Assembly: GCA_028872015.1 (NCBI GenBank)
Contig: JAGWLO010000020.1
Coordinates: 1-51,282, forward strand
Source: Burkholderiales bacterium
GTDB lineage: Bacteria; Pseudomonadota; Gammaproteobacteria; Burkholderiales; Burkholderiaceae_C
Length of the DNA stretch: 51,282 nt
Reading direction: 5' to 3'
The position numbers and the translations under genes are program-made. Shown piece after piece: positions 38,704 through 50,921 of this stretch; position 1 is the first letter of the stretch, and every line of letters starts with the position of its first letter. Under the pieces are notes generated by a model. The model was not told the DNA's origin. It did not search any database and saw only the letters and a list, made by a program, of their open reading frames with translations.

Positions 38704-40212
38704 ATGAATCCGCCCCCTCGAAGCGCCGGCCTGCTGCTGCACGTCAGCTCGCTGCCGGGGCCGCATGGCAGCGGCGACCTGGGCCCCGACGCGCACCGTT
38801 TCGTGGACTGGCTGGCCAGCGCCGGGCAGACGCTGTGGCAGACCCTGCCGCTGAACCCGGCCGGCCCGGGCGACTCGCCTTACCAGAGCCCTTCGGCCTT
38901 CGCCGGCAACCCGCTGCTGGTGGCGCTGGCGCCGCTGGTCGAGCGCGGCTGGCTGGCGGCACCGGTGCCGCCCGCCACGGACCGCGACGCGCAGCGGGTG
39001 GACTTCGGCCGCGTCGCGCCGTGGCGCCTGGCGCAGCTGCGCACCGCAGCGGCGGGCTTCTTCGCCCGCGCCGGCGCAGCCGAGCGCGCCGCCTGGGCCG
39101 CGTGGTGCGCGCGCGAGGCCGGCTGGCTCGACGACTACGCCCTGTTCATGGCCCTGCACCGCGCGGCGGGCCACCAGCCGTGGTGGACCTGGCCGGCGCC
39201 GCTGCGCGACCGCGAACCGGCAGCCCTGCAGGCCGCGCGCGCAGCGCAGGCCGCCGAGATCGATTTCCAGCGCTTCGTGCAGTGGTGCTTCGAGACGCAG
39301 CTGGCCGCGCTGAAGGCCCACGCCAACGCGCGGGGCGTGGCGCTGGTGGGCGACCTGCCGATCTTCGTCGCCCACGACAGCGCCGACTGCTGGTCGCGGC
39401 CCGACCTGTATGCGCTCGACGCCGACGGCCAGCCCACGGTGGTGGCGGGCGCGCCGCCCGACCTCTACACCGCCGACGGCCAGCGCTGGGGCAACCCGCT
39501 GTACCGCTGGGACCGCATGGCCGCCGAGGGCCATGCCTGGTGGACGGCACGGGTGCGGCGGCTGCTGACGCAGGCCGATGTGTTCCGCATCGACCACTTC
39601 CGCGGCTTCGCCGCCTGCTGGGAGATCCCGGCCGACCAGCCCACGGCACGCGGGGGCCGCTGGGTGCCCGGCCCCGGCGCGGCGCTGTTCGAAGCGCTCG
39701 AGCGCGCGCTCGGGCCGCTGCCCATCGTGGCCGAAGACCTGGGCCACATCACCCCCGACGTGGTGGCGCTGCGCGAGCGCTTCGGCTGGCCCGGCATGCG
39801 CATCGTCTACGAAGGCCTGATCTACGGCGCGCAGCACCCGTTCCTGCCGCACCACCACGTGCCCGGCTGCCTGGCCTACACCAGCACCCACGACAGCGAC
39901 ACCGTGGCCGGCTGGTGGCAGGGCGCCAGCGCCGAGCAGCGTGACTTCGCCACGGCCTACCTCGGCCTGGCGCCGCAGGCCGGCGGCGCCGACGCGGCGC
40001 AGGCCGTGCTGCGCGCCACCTGGGTCTCGGTGGCCGGCATGGCCCTGGCGCCGATGCAGGACCTGCTGGGCCTGGACAGCGCGCACCGCATGAACCGACC
40101 CGGCTCGCTCGGCGGCAACTGGGCCTGGCGCTTCGACTGGGCCGACCTGCCGCCCGACGCCGCCGCGCGGCTGCGCGCCCTTACCGAAGCCAGCGACCGC
40201 GCGCGGCGCTGA
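38704..40212 (+). CDS. malQ: 4-alpha-glucanotransferase (amylomaltase) MalQ
   Basis: This cytoplasmic enzyme of 502 residues transfers glucan chains between maltodextrins and releases glucose. It is GH77: RSAGLLLHVSSLPGPHGSGDLG at the start, SPYQSPSAFAGNP in the substrate groove, then FRIDHFRGF (nucleophile Asp), VAEDLG (acid/base Glu) and TSTHDSDT (stabilising Asp). The length matches bacterial amylomaltases. It is divergent from malK and followed 13 bases later by the pullulanase gene, so the two form one transcript. Confidence 0.94.
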   Translation: MNPPPRSAGLLLHVSSLPGPHGSGDLGPDAHRFVDWLASAGQTLWQTLPLNPAGPGDSPYQSPSAFAGNPLLVALAPLVERGWLAAPVPPATDRDAQRVDFGRVAPWRLAQLRTAAAGFFARAGAAERAAWAAWCAREAGWLDDYALFMALHRAAGHQPWWTWPAPLRDREPAALQAARAAQAAEIDFQRFVQWCFETQLAALKAHANARGVALVGDLPIFVAHDSADCWSRPDLYALDADGQPTVVAGAPPDLYTADGQRWGNPLYRWDRMAAEGHAWWTARVRRLLTQADVFRIDHFRGFAACWEIPADQPTARGGRWVPGPGAALFEALERALGPLPIVAEDLGHITPDVVALRERFGWPGMRIVYEGLIYGAQHPFLPHHHVPGCLAYTSTHDSDTVAGWWQGASAEQRDFATAYLGLAPQAGGADAAQAVLRATWVSVAGMALAPMQDLLGLDSAHRMNRPGSLGGNWAWRFDWADLPPDAAARLRALTEASDRARR

Positions 40213-40225
40213 ATCGGATCCGACG

Positions 40226-43027
<2,802 letters not shown>

Positions 43028-43051
43028 CGGGCCGCGCCCCGCAGCGGCGCT

Positions 43052-43261
43052 TCAGTGCGCGTGCAGCGTCTGGCCGGCCTGGAGCCGGTAGACCGTGCCG
43101 CAATACGGGCAGCGGCCCTCGCCCGTGGTGGCGACGTCGATGTAGACCTTGGGGTGGCCGCTCCACAGCGGCATGCGCGGGTGCGGGCAGAAGGTGACGC
43201 CGGGGCCCAGCAGGTCGGACGCGACCAGCTCGACCAGCGCCTTGGGCTCGGTGCCGCTCAT
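43052..43261 (-). CDS. Small zinc-finger protein (zf-CHCC family)
   Basis: This 69-residue protein has a CHCC metal-binding pattern: Cys and His in FCPHPRMP plus the pair CPYC, spaced as in the zf-CHCC family, which includes relatives of a small mitochondrial complex I subunit. Its ATG overlaps the ilvE stop (ATGA), so it is translated right after the aminotransferase. This pairing is common in betaproteobacteria. The role is unknown. Confidence 0.85.
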   Translation of the reverse strand: MSGTEPKALVELVASDLLGPGVTFCPHPRMPLWSGHPKVYIDVATTGEGRCPYCGTVYRLQAGQTLHAH

Positions 43262-44181
43262 ACCGCGGTCAGCCATTCGGCGTACTTGGGGTTGCGGCCG
43301 TTCACGATGTCGAAGAACGCGCTCTGGATCTTCTCGGTGACCGGGCCGCGGCTGCCGGCGCCGATGCTCACGCGGTCGAGCTCGCGGATCGGCGTCACCT
43401 CGGCCGCGGTGCCGGTGAAGAAGGCCTCGTCGGCGATGTAGACCTCGTCGCGCGTGATGCGCTTTTCCACCAGCTTCAGGCCCAGGTCCTGGCAGATGGC
43501 GAAGATGGTGTCGCGCGTGATGCCGTTCAGCGCGCCGGCCGAGAGGTCGGGCGTGTAGACCACGCCCTTCTTGATCACGAACAGGTTCTCGCCCGCGCCT
43601 TCGCTGACGAAGCCGCTCGCGTCGAGCAGCAGCGCCTCGTCGTAGCCGTCGTCGGTGGCCTCCAGATTGGCCAGGATCGAGTTCGTGTAGTTGCTCACCG
43701 CCTTGGCCTGCGTCATGGTGATGTTGACGTGGTGCCGGGTGTAGCTGCTGGTCTTGACGCGGATGCCGCGCTTGAGGCCTTCCTCGCCCAGGTAGGCGCC
43801 CCAGGGCCAGGCCGCGACCATCAGGTGGATGTCGTTGCCGCGCGGGCTGACGCCGAGCTTGACGTCGCCGATCCACACCAGCGGGCGCAAGTAGCAGCTC
43901 TCGAGCTGGTTCGCGCGCACCACCTCGCACTGGGCTTCCATCACCTGCGCCGGCGTGAACGGGATCTTCATGCGCAGGATCTTGGCGCTGTTGAACAGGC
44001 GCTCGGTGTGCTCGGGCAGGCGGAAGATGGCCGTGCCCCGCGCCGTGTTGTACGCGCGCACGCCTTCGAAGGCGCCGCAGCCGTAGTGCAGCGTGTGCGT
44101 CAGGACGTGGATCTTGGCGTCGCGCCAGTCGACGAGCTGGCCGTCCATCCAGATCTTGCCGTCGCGGTCGGACATCGACAT
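43258..44181 (-). CDS. ilvE: Branched-chain amino acid aminotransferase
   Basis: This fold-type IV PLP enzyme makes or degrades leucine, isoleucine and valine. It has about 307 residues. It shows KIHVLTHTLHYGCGAFEGVRAY, RLFNSAKIL, the lysine region MTQAKAVSNYTNSILA, and GENLFVIKKGVVYTP with GITRDT. ATG 44181 was chosen because GAGGA lies six bases before it; ATG 44187 would leave no spacing. It heads a two-gene unit with the zinc-finger gene and is divergent from the glycosyltransferase gene. It has no evident tie to the starch genes. Confidence 0.93.
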   Translation of the reverse strand: MSMSDRDGKIWMDGQLVDWRDAKIHVLTHTLHYGCGAFEGVRAYNTARGTAIFRLPEHTERLFNSAKILRMKIPFTPAQVMEAQCEVVRANQLESCYLRPLVWIGDVKLGVSPRGNDIHLMVAAWPWGAYLGEEGLKRGIRVKTSSYTRHHVNITMTQAKAVSNYTNSILANLEATDDGYDEALLLDASGFVSEGAGENLFVIKKGVVYTPDLSAGALNGITRDTIFAICQDLGLKLVEKRITRDEVYIADEAFFTGTAAEVTPIRELDRVSIGAGSRGPVTEKIQSAFFDIVNGRNPKYAEWLTAV

Positions 44182-44265
44182 GGGCATTCCTCGGGGCGTG
44201 AAAAGGGGATCGCTCGATTTTAGGCGTGGCCCGCTCGGCCGAGGCCATCACGCAGAATCGTGCCG

Positions 44266-45027
44266 ATGGATGGCTTGCAGACCTGGGTGATCAACCTCGA
44301 CCGCGCGCCCGAGCGGCTGGCGCGCATCAGCGCGCAGCTGCAGCGGCTGGCGCTGCCCTTCGAGCGCCTGCCGGCCGTGGATGCGCGCGCCTTCACGCCG
44401 GCGCAGCAGGCGCAGCTCGACGAGCCTGCCTACCGCCGCCAGCACGGCATGCCTTCGCTGCCGGGCGAGCTGGGCTGCTACCTCTCGCATGTCGAGGTGG
44501 TGCGGCGCTTCCTGGCCGGCGGGGCCGACTGTGCGCTGGTGCTCGAGGACGACGTGGTGCTGCACGACAGCCTGCCCGCGGTGCTGCGCGGGCTGCTGGC
44601 CCAGCCTTCGCGCTGGGACATGGTCAAGCTCTCGGCCGTGCATTCGGGCACGCCGGTGCCGGTGCTCGAGGTCGCGCCCGGCCACCGCCTGGCGGTGATG
44701 CTCAGCCGCTGCACCGGCTCCAGCGCCTACCTGATGAACCGCCGCGCGGCGCAAGCCTATGCGCAGGGCCTGCTGCCGATGACGCTGCCCTACGACCACG
44801 TGTTCGACCAGGGCTGGCGCTTCGGCCTGAAGGTGCGGCTGGTCACGCCCACGCCCTGCGGGCACGACGACCGGATCGCCTCCACCATCGCCGCGCCGCC
44901 GAGCCGGCTGCGCAAGTTCCACTGGACCCGGCGCCTGAGCACGCACGCCTTTCGCGTGCGCAACGAGTGGCGGCGGCTGGTCTACGGGCTGGGGCAGGCC
45001 CTGCGCGAGAAGCTGGCCGGGCCGTAA
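44266..45027 (+). CDS. Glycosyltransferase family 25 (LPS-type)
   Basis: This protein of 253 residues is like the GT25 enzymes that add sugars to lipooligosaccharide. It starts TWVINLDRAPERLARISAQL, has GELGCYLSHVEVVRRFL and an acidic LVLEDDVVL motif at the nucleotide-sugar site, then GSSAYLMNRRAAQAY. These are typical family blocks. ATG 44266 is preferred over GTG 44260. It is a single gene; the acceptor sugar is unknown. Confidence 0.87.
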   Translation: MDGLQTWVINLDRAPERLARISAQLQRLALPFERLPAVDARAFTPAQQAQLDEPAYRRQHGMPSLPGELGCYLSHVEVVRRFLAGGADCALVLEDDVVLHDSLPAVLRGLLAQPSRWDMVKLSAVHSGTPVPVLEVAPGHRLAVMLSRCTGSSAYLMNRRAAQAYAQGLLPMTLPYDHVFDQGWRFGLKVRLVTPTPCGHDDRIASTIAAPPSRLRKFHWTRRLSTHAFRVRNEWRRLVYGLGQALREKLAGP

Positions 45028-45176
45028 GGCGGCCCGGCCGGCAGCGCCGCAGGCCCATGGGCTCATAAGGCTGCCTTAAAGATCGCCAGCGCATGCTCCG
45101 GCCGTCCGTCGAAAGACCCGGCCACGGCCGCCGCCCGGCGGCCCGCCCGCACCCCATGACGTCACCAGGATCCCGC

Positions 45177-45965
45177 ATGACCCCCTCCCGCGCCACCGAC
45201 CCCGCCACGCCCCTGCGGCGATTCATGAACAAGGTGCCCGAGGTCACGCTGGCGTTCTGGATCATCAAGATCATGTCCACCACCGTGGGCGAGACCGGCG
45301 CCGACTTCCTGGCCGTCAACGCCGGCTGGGGCCAGGGCGTGACGCGCACCGTGATGGCCGCGCTGCTGGCGATGGCGCTGCTGTGGCAGCTGCGCACCCG
45401 GCGCTACACGCCGTGGATCTACTGGCTGACGGTGGTGCTGGTGAGCGTGGTCGGCACCCAGATCACCGACCTGCTCACCGACGGGCTGGGCGTGAGCCTG
45501 TACGTCAGCACCTCGGTGTTCGCCGCGCTGCTGGCCCTGATCTTCGCCGTCTGGTGGCGCGTGGAGCGCTCGCTGTCCATCCACGAGATCGTCAGCCCGC
45601 GCCGCGAGTGGTTCTACTGGGGCGCCATCCTGTGCACCTTCGCGCTGGGCACGGCGGCGGGCGACCTCGCCACCGAGGCGCTGGGCCTGGGCTTCACCTG
45701 GGGCGCCGTGGCCTTCGGCTCGATGATCGCCCTGACCTGCCTGGCCTGGCGCCTGGGCGGCAACGCGGTGCTCACGTTCTGGATCGGCTACATCCTGACG
45801 CGGCCCTTCGGCGCCGCGCTGGGCGACCTGCTGACCCAGGCCCCCACCTACGGCGGCCTGGGCCTGGGCGCGATGCGCACCAGCGCGCTGTTCCTGACCG
45901 TGATCGTGCTGCTGGTGGCGCTGGCGCAGCGCAGCCTGGGACGCAGGACGGCGGCCCTGGCCTGA
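45177..45965 (+). CDS. Multi-pass membrane protein (COG4705-like)
   Basis: This membrane protein of 262 residues has about seven or eight helices. It contains repeated, related blocks in which a helix ends in a TxxxD or GDL motif: [44 protein letters not shown] and [13 protein letters not shown]. This internal repetition suggests a four-fold origin. It matches the uncharacterised family I know as COG4705. ATG 45177 has AGGA six bases upstream. A short lipoprotein gene follows. The function is unknown; conserved acidic residues inside the helices suggest transport of a cation. Confidence 0.75.
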   Translation: MTPSRATDPATPLRRFMNKVPEVTLAFWIIKIMSTTVGETGADFLAVNAGWGQGVTRTVMAALLAMALLWQLRTRRYTPWIYWLTVVLVSVVGTQITDLLTDGLGVSLYVSTSVFAALLALIFAVWWRVERSLSIHEIVSPRREWFYWGAILCTFALGTAAGDLATEALGLGFTWGAVAFGSMIALTCLAWRLGGNAVLTFWIGYILTRPFGAALGDLLTQAPTYGGLGLGAMRTSALFLTVIVLLVALAQRSLGRRTAALA

Positions 45966-46000
45966 GCCGCGGCACCACACGCCCTGCCCGCACGCGCCGA

Positions 46001-46033
46001 CCTTCCACCTCCCCTTCCACCTCCCCTTCCCCC
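46001..46033 (+). repeat. Tandem 12-bp repeat in the spacer before the lipoprotein gene
   Basis: CCTTCCACCTCC occurs twice in perfect tandem (46001-46012, 46013-46024) and a partial third copy follows. It ends 15 bases before the lipoprotein ATG. Pyrimidine-rich tandem copies like this can change number by slippage; no effect is known. Confidence 0.6.
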
Positions 46034-46048
46034 GTCGAAAGTCCCGCC

Positions 46049-46504
46049 ATGAACCTGCGCCACCCCTGGCCGTACCGCACCGCCGCCGCCCTGACCACCC
46101 TGGGCCTGCTGGCCCTGGCGGCCGGCTGCTCCAAGCCCGCCGACACGGCCGCCCCGGCCACTGCCACCGCCACCACCACCACGGCGGCCCCGGCCGCCAC
46201 CGCCGCGTCCAAGCTCGGCGACCTGTCCGCCTTCCGGGCCATCGCCAGCGACGTGTCCACCCTGGTGGACCGGGGCGACCTGCCGGCGGCCAAGACGCGC
46301 ATCAAGGATCTCGAGGTGGCCTGGGATGCGGCCGAGGCCGGGCTGAAGCCGCGCGCTGCCGCCGACTGGCACGTGGTGGACAAGTCGATCGACCGCGCCT
46401 TGACCGCCCTGCGCGCCGACACGCCCGTCGCGGCCGACTGCAAGCAGGCCCTGGCCGCGCTGCTGCAGACCCTGGACGGCGCAGGCGCCTCGGCCCCGAA
46501 GTAA
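46049..46504 (+). CDS. Small predicted lipoprotein
   Basis: This predicted lipoprotein has 151 residues with lipobox LAAGC (Cys at about 27). A Thr/Ala-rich linker leads to a helical domain ([41 protein letters not shown]) and a final helix with one Cys ([18 protein letters not shown]). It follows the COG4705-like gene by 83 bases and is often encoded next to such proteins, so a shared task is likely. The function is unknown. Confidence 0.75.
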   Translation: MNLRHPWPYRTAAALTTLGLLALAAGCSKPADTAAPATATATTTTAAPAATAASKLGDLSAFRAIASDVSTLVDRGDLPAAKTRIKDLEVAWDAAEAGLKPRAAADWHVVDKSIDRALTALRADTPVAADCKQALAALLQTLDGAGASAPK

Positions 46505-46555
46505 GCCGGCCGTCGCCCGGGCGCGAGCCTGGGCGGGGCCCGGGCGCGGGCCGCC

Positions 46556-47917
46556 TCAGAGCCCGCGCACGGCCTCGATGGCCTGCTCGATGCGCTCCAC
46601 CGCGTGCACGGCCAGGCCCTCGATCGGGTGCTTGGGCGCATTCGCCCGCGGCACCACGGCGACGCTGAAGCCCAGCTTGGCGGCCTCCTTCAGGCGTTCC
46701 TGGCCACGCGGCGCGGGCCGCACCTCGCCGGCCAGACCCACCTCGCCGAACGCGATGAAGCCCCGCGGCAGCGCCTTGCCGCGCAGGCTGCCCTGGATCG
46801 CCAGCAGCACCGCCAGGTCGGCCGCCGGCTCGGCGATGCGCACGCCGCCCACGGCGTTGACGAACACGTCCTGGTCCATGCAGTTGACGCCGGCGTGGCG
46901 GTGCAGCACGGCCAGCAGCATCGCCAGGCGGTCGCGGTCCAGGCCCACGCTGAGCCGGCGCGGGCTGGGCCCGCCGCTGTCCACCAGCGCCTGCACCTCC
47001 ACCAGCAGCGGCCGCGTGCCTTCCAGCGTCACCAGCACGCAGCTGCCGGGCACCGGCTCGCCGTGCGTGGACAGGAAGATCGCGCTCGGGTTGCTCACGC
47101 CCTTCAGGCCGCGCTCGGTCATCGCGAACACGCCGATCTCGTTCACGGCGCCGAAGCGGTTCTTGATCGCGCGCACCAGGCGGAAGCTGCTGTGCGTGTC
47201 GCCCTCGAAGTACAGCACCGTGTCGACGATGTGCTCGAGCACGCGCGGGCCGGCCAGCGCGCCCTCCTTGGTCACGTGGCCCACCAGCACGATGCTGCAG
47301 CCGCGCGTCTTGGCCAGCCGGGTGAGCTGGGCCGCGCACTCGCGCACCTGGGCCACCGAGCCCGGGGCCGAGCCCAGCTCGTCGGAGTAGAGGGTCTGGA
47401 TCGAATCGATGACGCAGAACGCGGGCGCCTCGGCCTCGATCGCGGCCACGATCTTCTCGAGCTGGATCTCGGCCAGCACGCGCACCTGCCGGCCCGGCAG
47501 GCCCAGCCGGCGGGCGCGCAGCGCGATCTGCGCGCCACTCTCTTCGCCGGTCACGTAGAGCACCGGCATCCGCGCCGACAGCGCGTCCACCGCCTGCAGC
47601 AGCAGGGTGCTCTTGCCGATGCCGGGGTCGCCGCCGATCAGCACCACGGCGCCTTCGACGATGCCGCCGCCGAGCACGCGGTCGAGCTCGTCCTGGCCGG
47701 TGGGGGTGCGCGCGACGTCGACGGCGGCGATCTCGCCCAGCGTGGCCACCGGCTGGCTCCTGGCCAGGGCCTGGAAGCGGGTGTTGCGCGCCGACGCGCC
47801 GGCCGCCTCGGCCACGGTCTCCTCCAGCGTGTTCCAGGCCTTGCAGTGCGGGCACTGGCCCAGCCATTTCGCATTCGTGCCGCCGCAGTCGCGGCAGGTG
47901 TAGATCGTCTTGGCCAT
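46556..47917 (-). CDS. radA: DNA repair protein RadA
   Basis: This is the RecA-like branch-migration ATPase (453 residues). It has an N-terminal four-cysteine zinc finger (CRDCGG and CPHC), Walker A GGDPGIGKST, Walker B CVIDSIQTL, the RadA-specific KNRFG motif (RAIKNRFGAVNEIG), and a C-terminal Lon-like domain (DVFVNAVGGVRI, EPAADLAVLLAI, FGEVGLAGEVR). ATG 47917 gives the normal start MAKTIYTCRDCGG. All expected motifs are intact. Confidence 0.96.
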   Translation of the reverse strand: MAKTIYTCRDCGGTNAKWLGQCPHCKAWNTLEETVAEAAGASARNTRFQALARSQPVATLGEIAAVDVARTPTGQDELDRVLGGGIVEGAVVLIGGDPGIGKSTLLLQAVDALSARMPVLYVTGEESGAQIALRARRLGLPGRQVRVLAEIQLEKIVAAIEAEAPAFCVIDSIQTLYSDELGSAPGSVAQVRECAAQLTRLAKTRGCSIVLVGHVTKEGALAGPRVLEHIVDTVLYFEGDTHSSFRLVRAIKNRFGAVNEIGVFAMTERGLKGVSNPSAIFLSTHGEPVPGSCVLVTLEGTRPLLVEVQALVDSGGPSPRRLSVGLDRDRLAMLLAVLHRHAGVNCMDQDVFVNAVGGVRIAEPAADLAVLLAIQGSLRGKALPRGFIAFGEVGLAGEVRPAPRGQERLKEAAKLGFSVAVVPRANAPKHPIEGLAVHAVERIEQAIEAVRGL

Positions 47918-47988
47918 GGGCCGCCATTGTCCGGCGGCGGGCGCTGCGGCGGCGGGCTGGCCGGCCGGCCGCGCCATTCGGCCGCGCG

Positions 47989-48396
47989 CTATTCGGTCAC
48001 GCGGCCGCGGCCGGCCTTGACCTGGCCGCGCTGCGCCTTGCCGGCCAGCCGGCGCTGGCGCGAGCCGTAGGTGGGGCGGGTGGCGCGGCGCGGCGTCTCG
48101 GGCACGGCCACCGCATCGACCAGGGCCTGCAGCCGCGCCAGCGCGTCGGCCTGGTTGCGCGGCAGGCTGCGGTGGGTCTGGGCCTTGATCACGACCACGC
48201 CCTCGGCGCTGATGCGCTGGTCGGGCAGCGCCCGCAGCCGGTCCTTGACCGCCTCGGGCAGCGACGAGGCCGCGATGTCGAAGCGCAGGTGCGCCGCGCT
48301 CGACACCTTGTTCACGTTCTGCCCGCCCGCGCCCTGCGAGCGCACGGCCGTGAACTCGACCTCGGCCGCGTCGACGGCCACCCGCGGCGTGCCCAT
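47989..48396 (-). CDS. arfB: Ribosome-rescue peptidyl-tRNA hydrolase ArfB
   Basis: This protein of 135 residues frees ribosomes stalled on broken mRNA. It has the catalytic GGQ motif in SQGAGGQNVNKVSSAAHLRFD and a long basic C-terminal tail (TYGSRQRRLAGKAQRGQVKAGRGR) that would enter the empty mRNA channel. Its length matches E. coli ArfB (140). The ATG follows the alr stop by two bases, so the pair is cotranscribed. Confidence 0.93.
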   Translation of the reverse strand: MGTPRVAVDAAEVEFTAVRSQGAGGQNVNKVSSAAHLRFDIAASSLPEAVKDRLRALPDQRISAEGVVVIKAQTHRSLPRNQADALARLQALVDAVAVPETPRRATRPTYGSRQRRLAGKAQRGQVKAGRGRVTE

Positions 48397-48398
48397 GC

Positions 48399-49496
48399 TC
48401 AGGCCAGGCTGCGCACCGGCACGCGCGGCGCCAGCGCGCACATCAGCTCGTAGCCGATCGTGCCGGCGGCGCGGGCCACGTCGTCGATGGCCAGCAGGCT
48501 GTCGCCCGGCCCGCGGCCCCAGAGCGTGACCTCGCTGCCGAGGCCGGCGCCGGGCACCGGCGTGAGATCGACCGCCAGCATGTCCATCGAGACCCGGCCC
48601 ACGGTGCCGGTGCGCACGCCGTCCACCAGAACCGGGGTGTCGCTGCCGGCATGGCGCGGGTAGCCGTCGGCGTAGCCGCAGGCCACGATGCCGATGCGCT
48701 GCGCGGCCTCGGCGCGCCAGGTGCTGCCGTAGCCCACGGTGTCGCCGGGCTGCAGGTCCTGCGTGGCGATCAGCTTCGATCGCAGCGTCATCGCCGGCTG
48801 CAGGCCCCAGTGCCGGATGTCGTGGGCGGGGTGGTCGGGCGCGCTGCCGTAGCACAGGATGCCGGCGCGCACCCAGTCGCCAGGCACGCGGTGGCGCAGC
48901 AAGGCGGCGCTGTTGCACAGGCTGCGCTCGCCCGGCAGGTCGCGGGTGGCGGCCTCGAAGACGGCCAGCTGACGCTCGATGCCGCGCCCGCTGCCTTCCG
49001 GGGCGTCGGCATCGGAGAAATGCGTCATCAGCGAGACCTCGTCCACCTGCGGCAGCGCCTGCAGCCGGGCCCAGGCGCCGCGGAAGGCGGCCGGCCCGAA
49101 GCCCAGGCGGTTCATGCCGCTGTTCAGCTTCAGGAAGACCCGGTGCGGCTGCTGTGTCTTGTGCGCGGCGAGCCAGTCGATCTGCGCCTCGGTGTGGACC
49201 ACATGCCACAGCGCCAGGCGCGAGCACAGCTCGAGGTCGCGCGGCTCGAAGCAGCCTTCCAGCAGCAGGATCGGGCCGCGCCAGCCCAGGTCGCGCAGCG
49301 CTCGAGCCTCGGCCAGGTCCAGCAGCGCGAAGCCGTCGGCGCCGCGCAGCCCCGGATAGGCGCGCGCCAGGCCGTGGCCGTAGGCGTTGGCCTTGACCAC
49401 GGCCCACACGCGCGCGTCGGGGACGGCGGCGCGGGCGCGCGCCAGGTTGTGGGCCAGGGCGCCGGGGTCGACGAGGGCTTCGATGGGACGCGGCAT
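48399..49496 (-). CDS. alr: Alanine racemase
   Basis: This PLP enzyme of 365 residues turns L-alanine into D-alanine for the cell wall. It has the PLP lysine motif [11 protein letters not shown] (Lys near 35), [13 protein letters not shown], and the catalytic Tyr region [10 protein letters not shown] with RVSMDM after it. The length is normal. It is divergent from lplT; the 147-base gap contains TATAAA at 49573 but no clean partner -35 box. Confidence 0.95.
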   Translation of the reverse strand: MPRPIEALVDPGALAHNLARARAAVPDARVWAVVKANAYGHGLARAYPGLRGADGFALLDLAEARALRDLGWRGPILLLEGCFEPRDLELCSRLALWHVVHTEAQIDWLAAHKTQQPHRVFLKLNSGMNRLGFGPAAFRGAWARLQALPQVDEVSLMTHFSDADAPEGSGRGIERQLAVFEAATRDLPGERSLCNSAALLRHRVPGDWVRAGILCYGSAPDHPAHDIRHWGLQPAMTLRSKLIATQDLQPGDTVGYGSTWRAEAAQRIGIVACGYADGYPRHAGSDTPVLVDGVRTGTVGRVSMDMLAVDLTPVPGAGLGSEVTLWGRGPGDSLLAIDDVARAAGTIGYELMCALAPRVPVRSLA

Positions 49497-49643
49497 GGCG
49501 GGGCCTCGGGCAGGGCGTCAGGCGGGGGATTGTCCTTGCGCCGCAGACACCGGCGCGTCAAGGGTCGCATGCTATAAACCGGCGCCCTGAAAACGGAGAC
49601 AGCGCGCGCAACCCATCAACTGCGCCGGGTGGCGGGCGAGAAC

Positions 49644-50921
49644 ATGAAAAAAGGCTTCTCGACCATCATGGCGGCGCAGTTCTTCAGCTCGCTGGCTGAC
49701 AACGCGCTGCTGGTCGCGGCCATCGAGCTGCTGCGCGCCAGCCACGCGCCGGTGTGGCAGACGCCGGCCCTGGCGCCGCTGTTCGCGCTGTTCTACGTGG
49801 TGCTTGCCCCCTTCGTCGGCGCGCTGGCCGACGCGCGGCCCAAGGGCCAGGTCATGTTCGCCAGCAACACGATCAAGGTGCTGGGCTGCCTGCTGATGCT
49901 CTTCAGCACCCATCCGCTGCTGGCCTACGCCATCGTGGGGCTGGGGGCGGCCGCCTACTCGCCGGCCAAGTACGGCATCCTCACCGAGCTGCTGCCGCCT
50001 TCGCAGCTGGTCAAGGGCAACGGCTGGATCGAGGGCCTGACCGTGGGCTCGGTGGTGCTGGGCATCCTGCTCGGGGGCCAGCTGGTGGGGCCGCGCGTGG
50101 CCCCGGTGCTGCTGCGCTTCGACCTGCCCTTCATCGACACCGGCATCGACACCCCGCCCGAGGCGGCCATCGCCGTGATCATGTTCCTGTACCTGGTGGC
50201 GGCGCTGTTCAACCTGCGCATCCCGCGCACCAGCGCGCCGCTGCAGCCGCTGCAGGGCGGGGTGCGCGGGCTGGTGCGCGACTTCGCGCACTGCAACGCC
50301 CGGCTCTGGGACGACAAGCTGGGCCAGATCACGCTGGCCACGACGACGCTGCTGTGGGGCATCTTCGGCAACCTGCGCATCATCGTCTTCGCCTGGGCCG
50401 CCGCGGCGCTGGGCTACGGCACCACGCAGGCCTCGAACCTGGCCGGCGTCGTGATCGTGGGCTCGGTGGCCGGGGCCGTGGCGGCCTCGCTGCTGACGCG
50501 GCTGGAGCGGGCGGTCGAGGTGATCCCGCTGGGCGTGGTGGTGGGCGTGCTGATCGTCGGCCTGAACCTGATCACGCAGGTCTGGGTCGCCGCGCCCTTC
50601 CTGGTGCTGCTGGGCGCGCTGTGCGGCTTCCTGATCGTGCCGATGAACGCGCTGCTGCAGCACCGGGGCCACAACCTGATGGGCGCGGGCCGCTCGATCG
50701 CGGTGCAGAACTTCAACGAGCAGGCCTGCATCCTGGGCCTGGGCGCCTTCTACGCCGGCATGACACGCTTCGGGCTCTCGGCCTTCACGGCCATCGCCGC
50801 GTTCGGCCTGGCGGTGGCGGGGGTGATGCTGCTCATCGGCCGCTGGCACCGGCGCAACCTGGCCGCGCACGGCGACGAGGTGCGGCGCCTGCTGGCGATC
50901 GCGCGCACCGATGGCCGCTGA
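49644..50921 (+). CDS. lplT: Lysophospholipid transporter LplT (MFS)
   Basis: This inner-membrane transporter of 425 residues brings lysophospholipids back to the inside for re-acylation. MAAQFFSSLADNALLVAAIELL and AAAYSPAKYGILTELLP, KGNGWIEGLTVGSVVLGILLGG are LplT family blocks, and about twelve hydrophobic segments are seen. ATG 49644 fits the E. coli start; GTG 49629 adds five residues. The acyltransferase partner (aas) is not fused and not adjacent. The stop overlaps the start of the next gene by 11 bases. Confidence 0.9.
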   Translation: MKKGFSTIMAAQFFSSLADNALLVAAIELLRASHAPVWQTPALAPLFALFYVVLAPFVGALADARPKGQVMFASNTIKVLGCLLMLFSTHPLLAYAIVGLGAAAYSPAKYGILTELLPPSQLVKGNGWIEGLTVGSVVLGILLGGQLVGPRVAPVLLRFDLPFIDTGIDTPPEAAIAVIMFLYLVAALFNLRIPRTSAPLQPLQGGVRGLVRDFAHCNARLWDDKLGQITLATTTLLWGIFGNLRIIVFAWAAAALGYGTTQASNLAGVVIVGSVAGAVAASLLTRLERAVEVIPLGVVVGVLIVGLNLITQVWVAAPFLVLLGALCGFLIVPMNALLQHRGHNLMGAGRSIAVQNFNEQACILGLGAFYAGMTRFGLSAFTAIAAFGLAVAGVMLLIGRWHRRNLAAHGDEVRRLLAIARTDGR

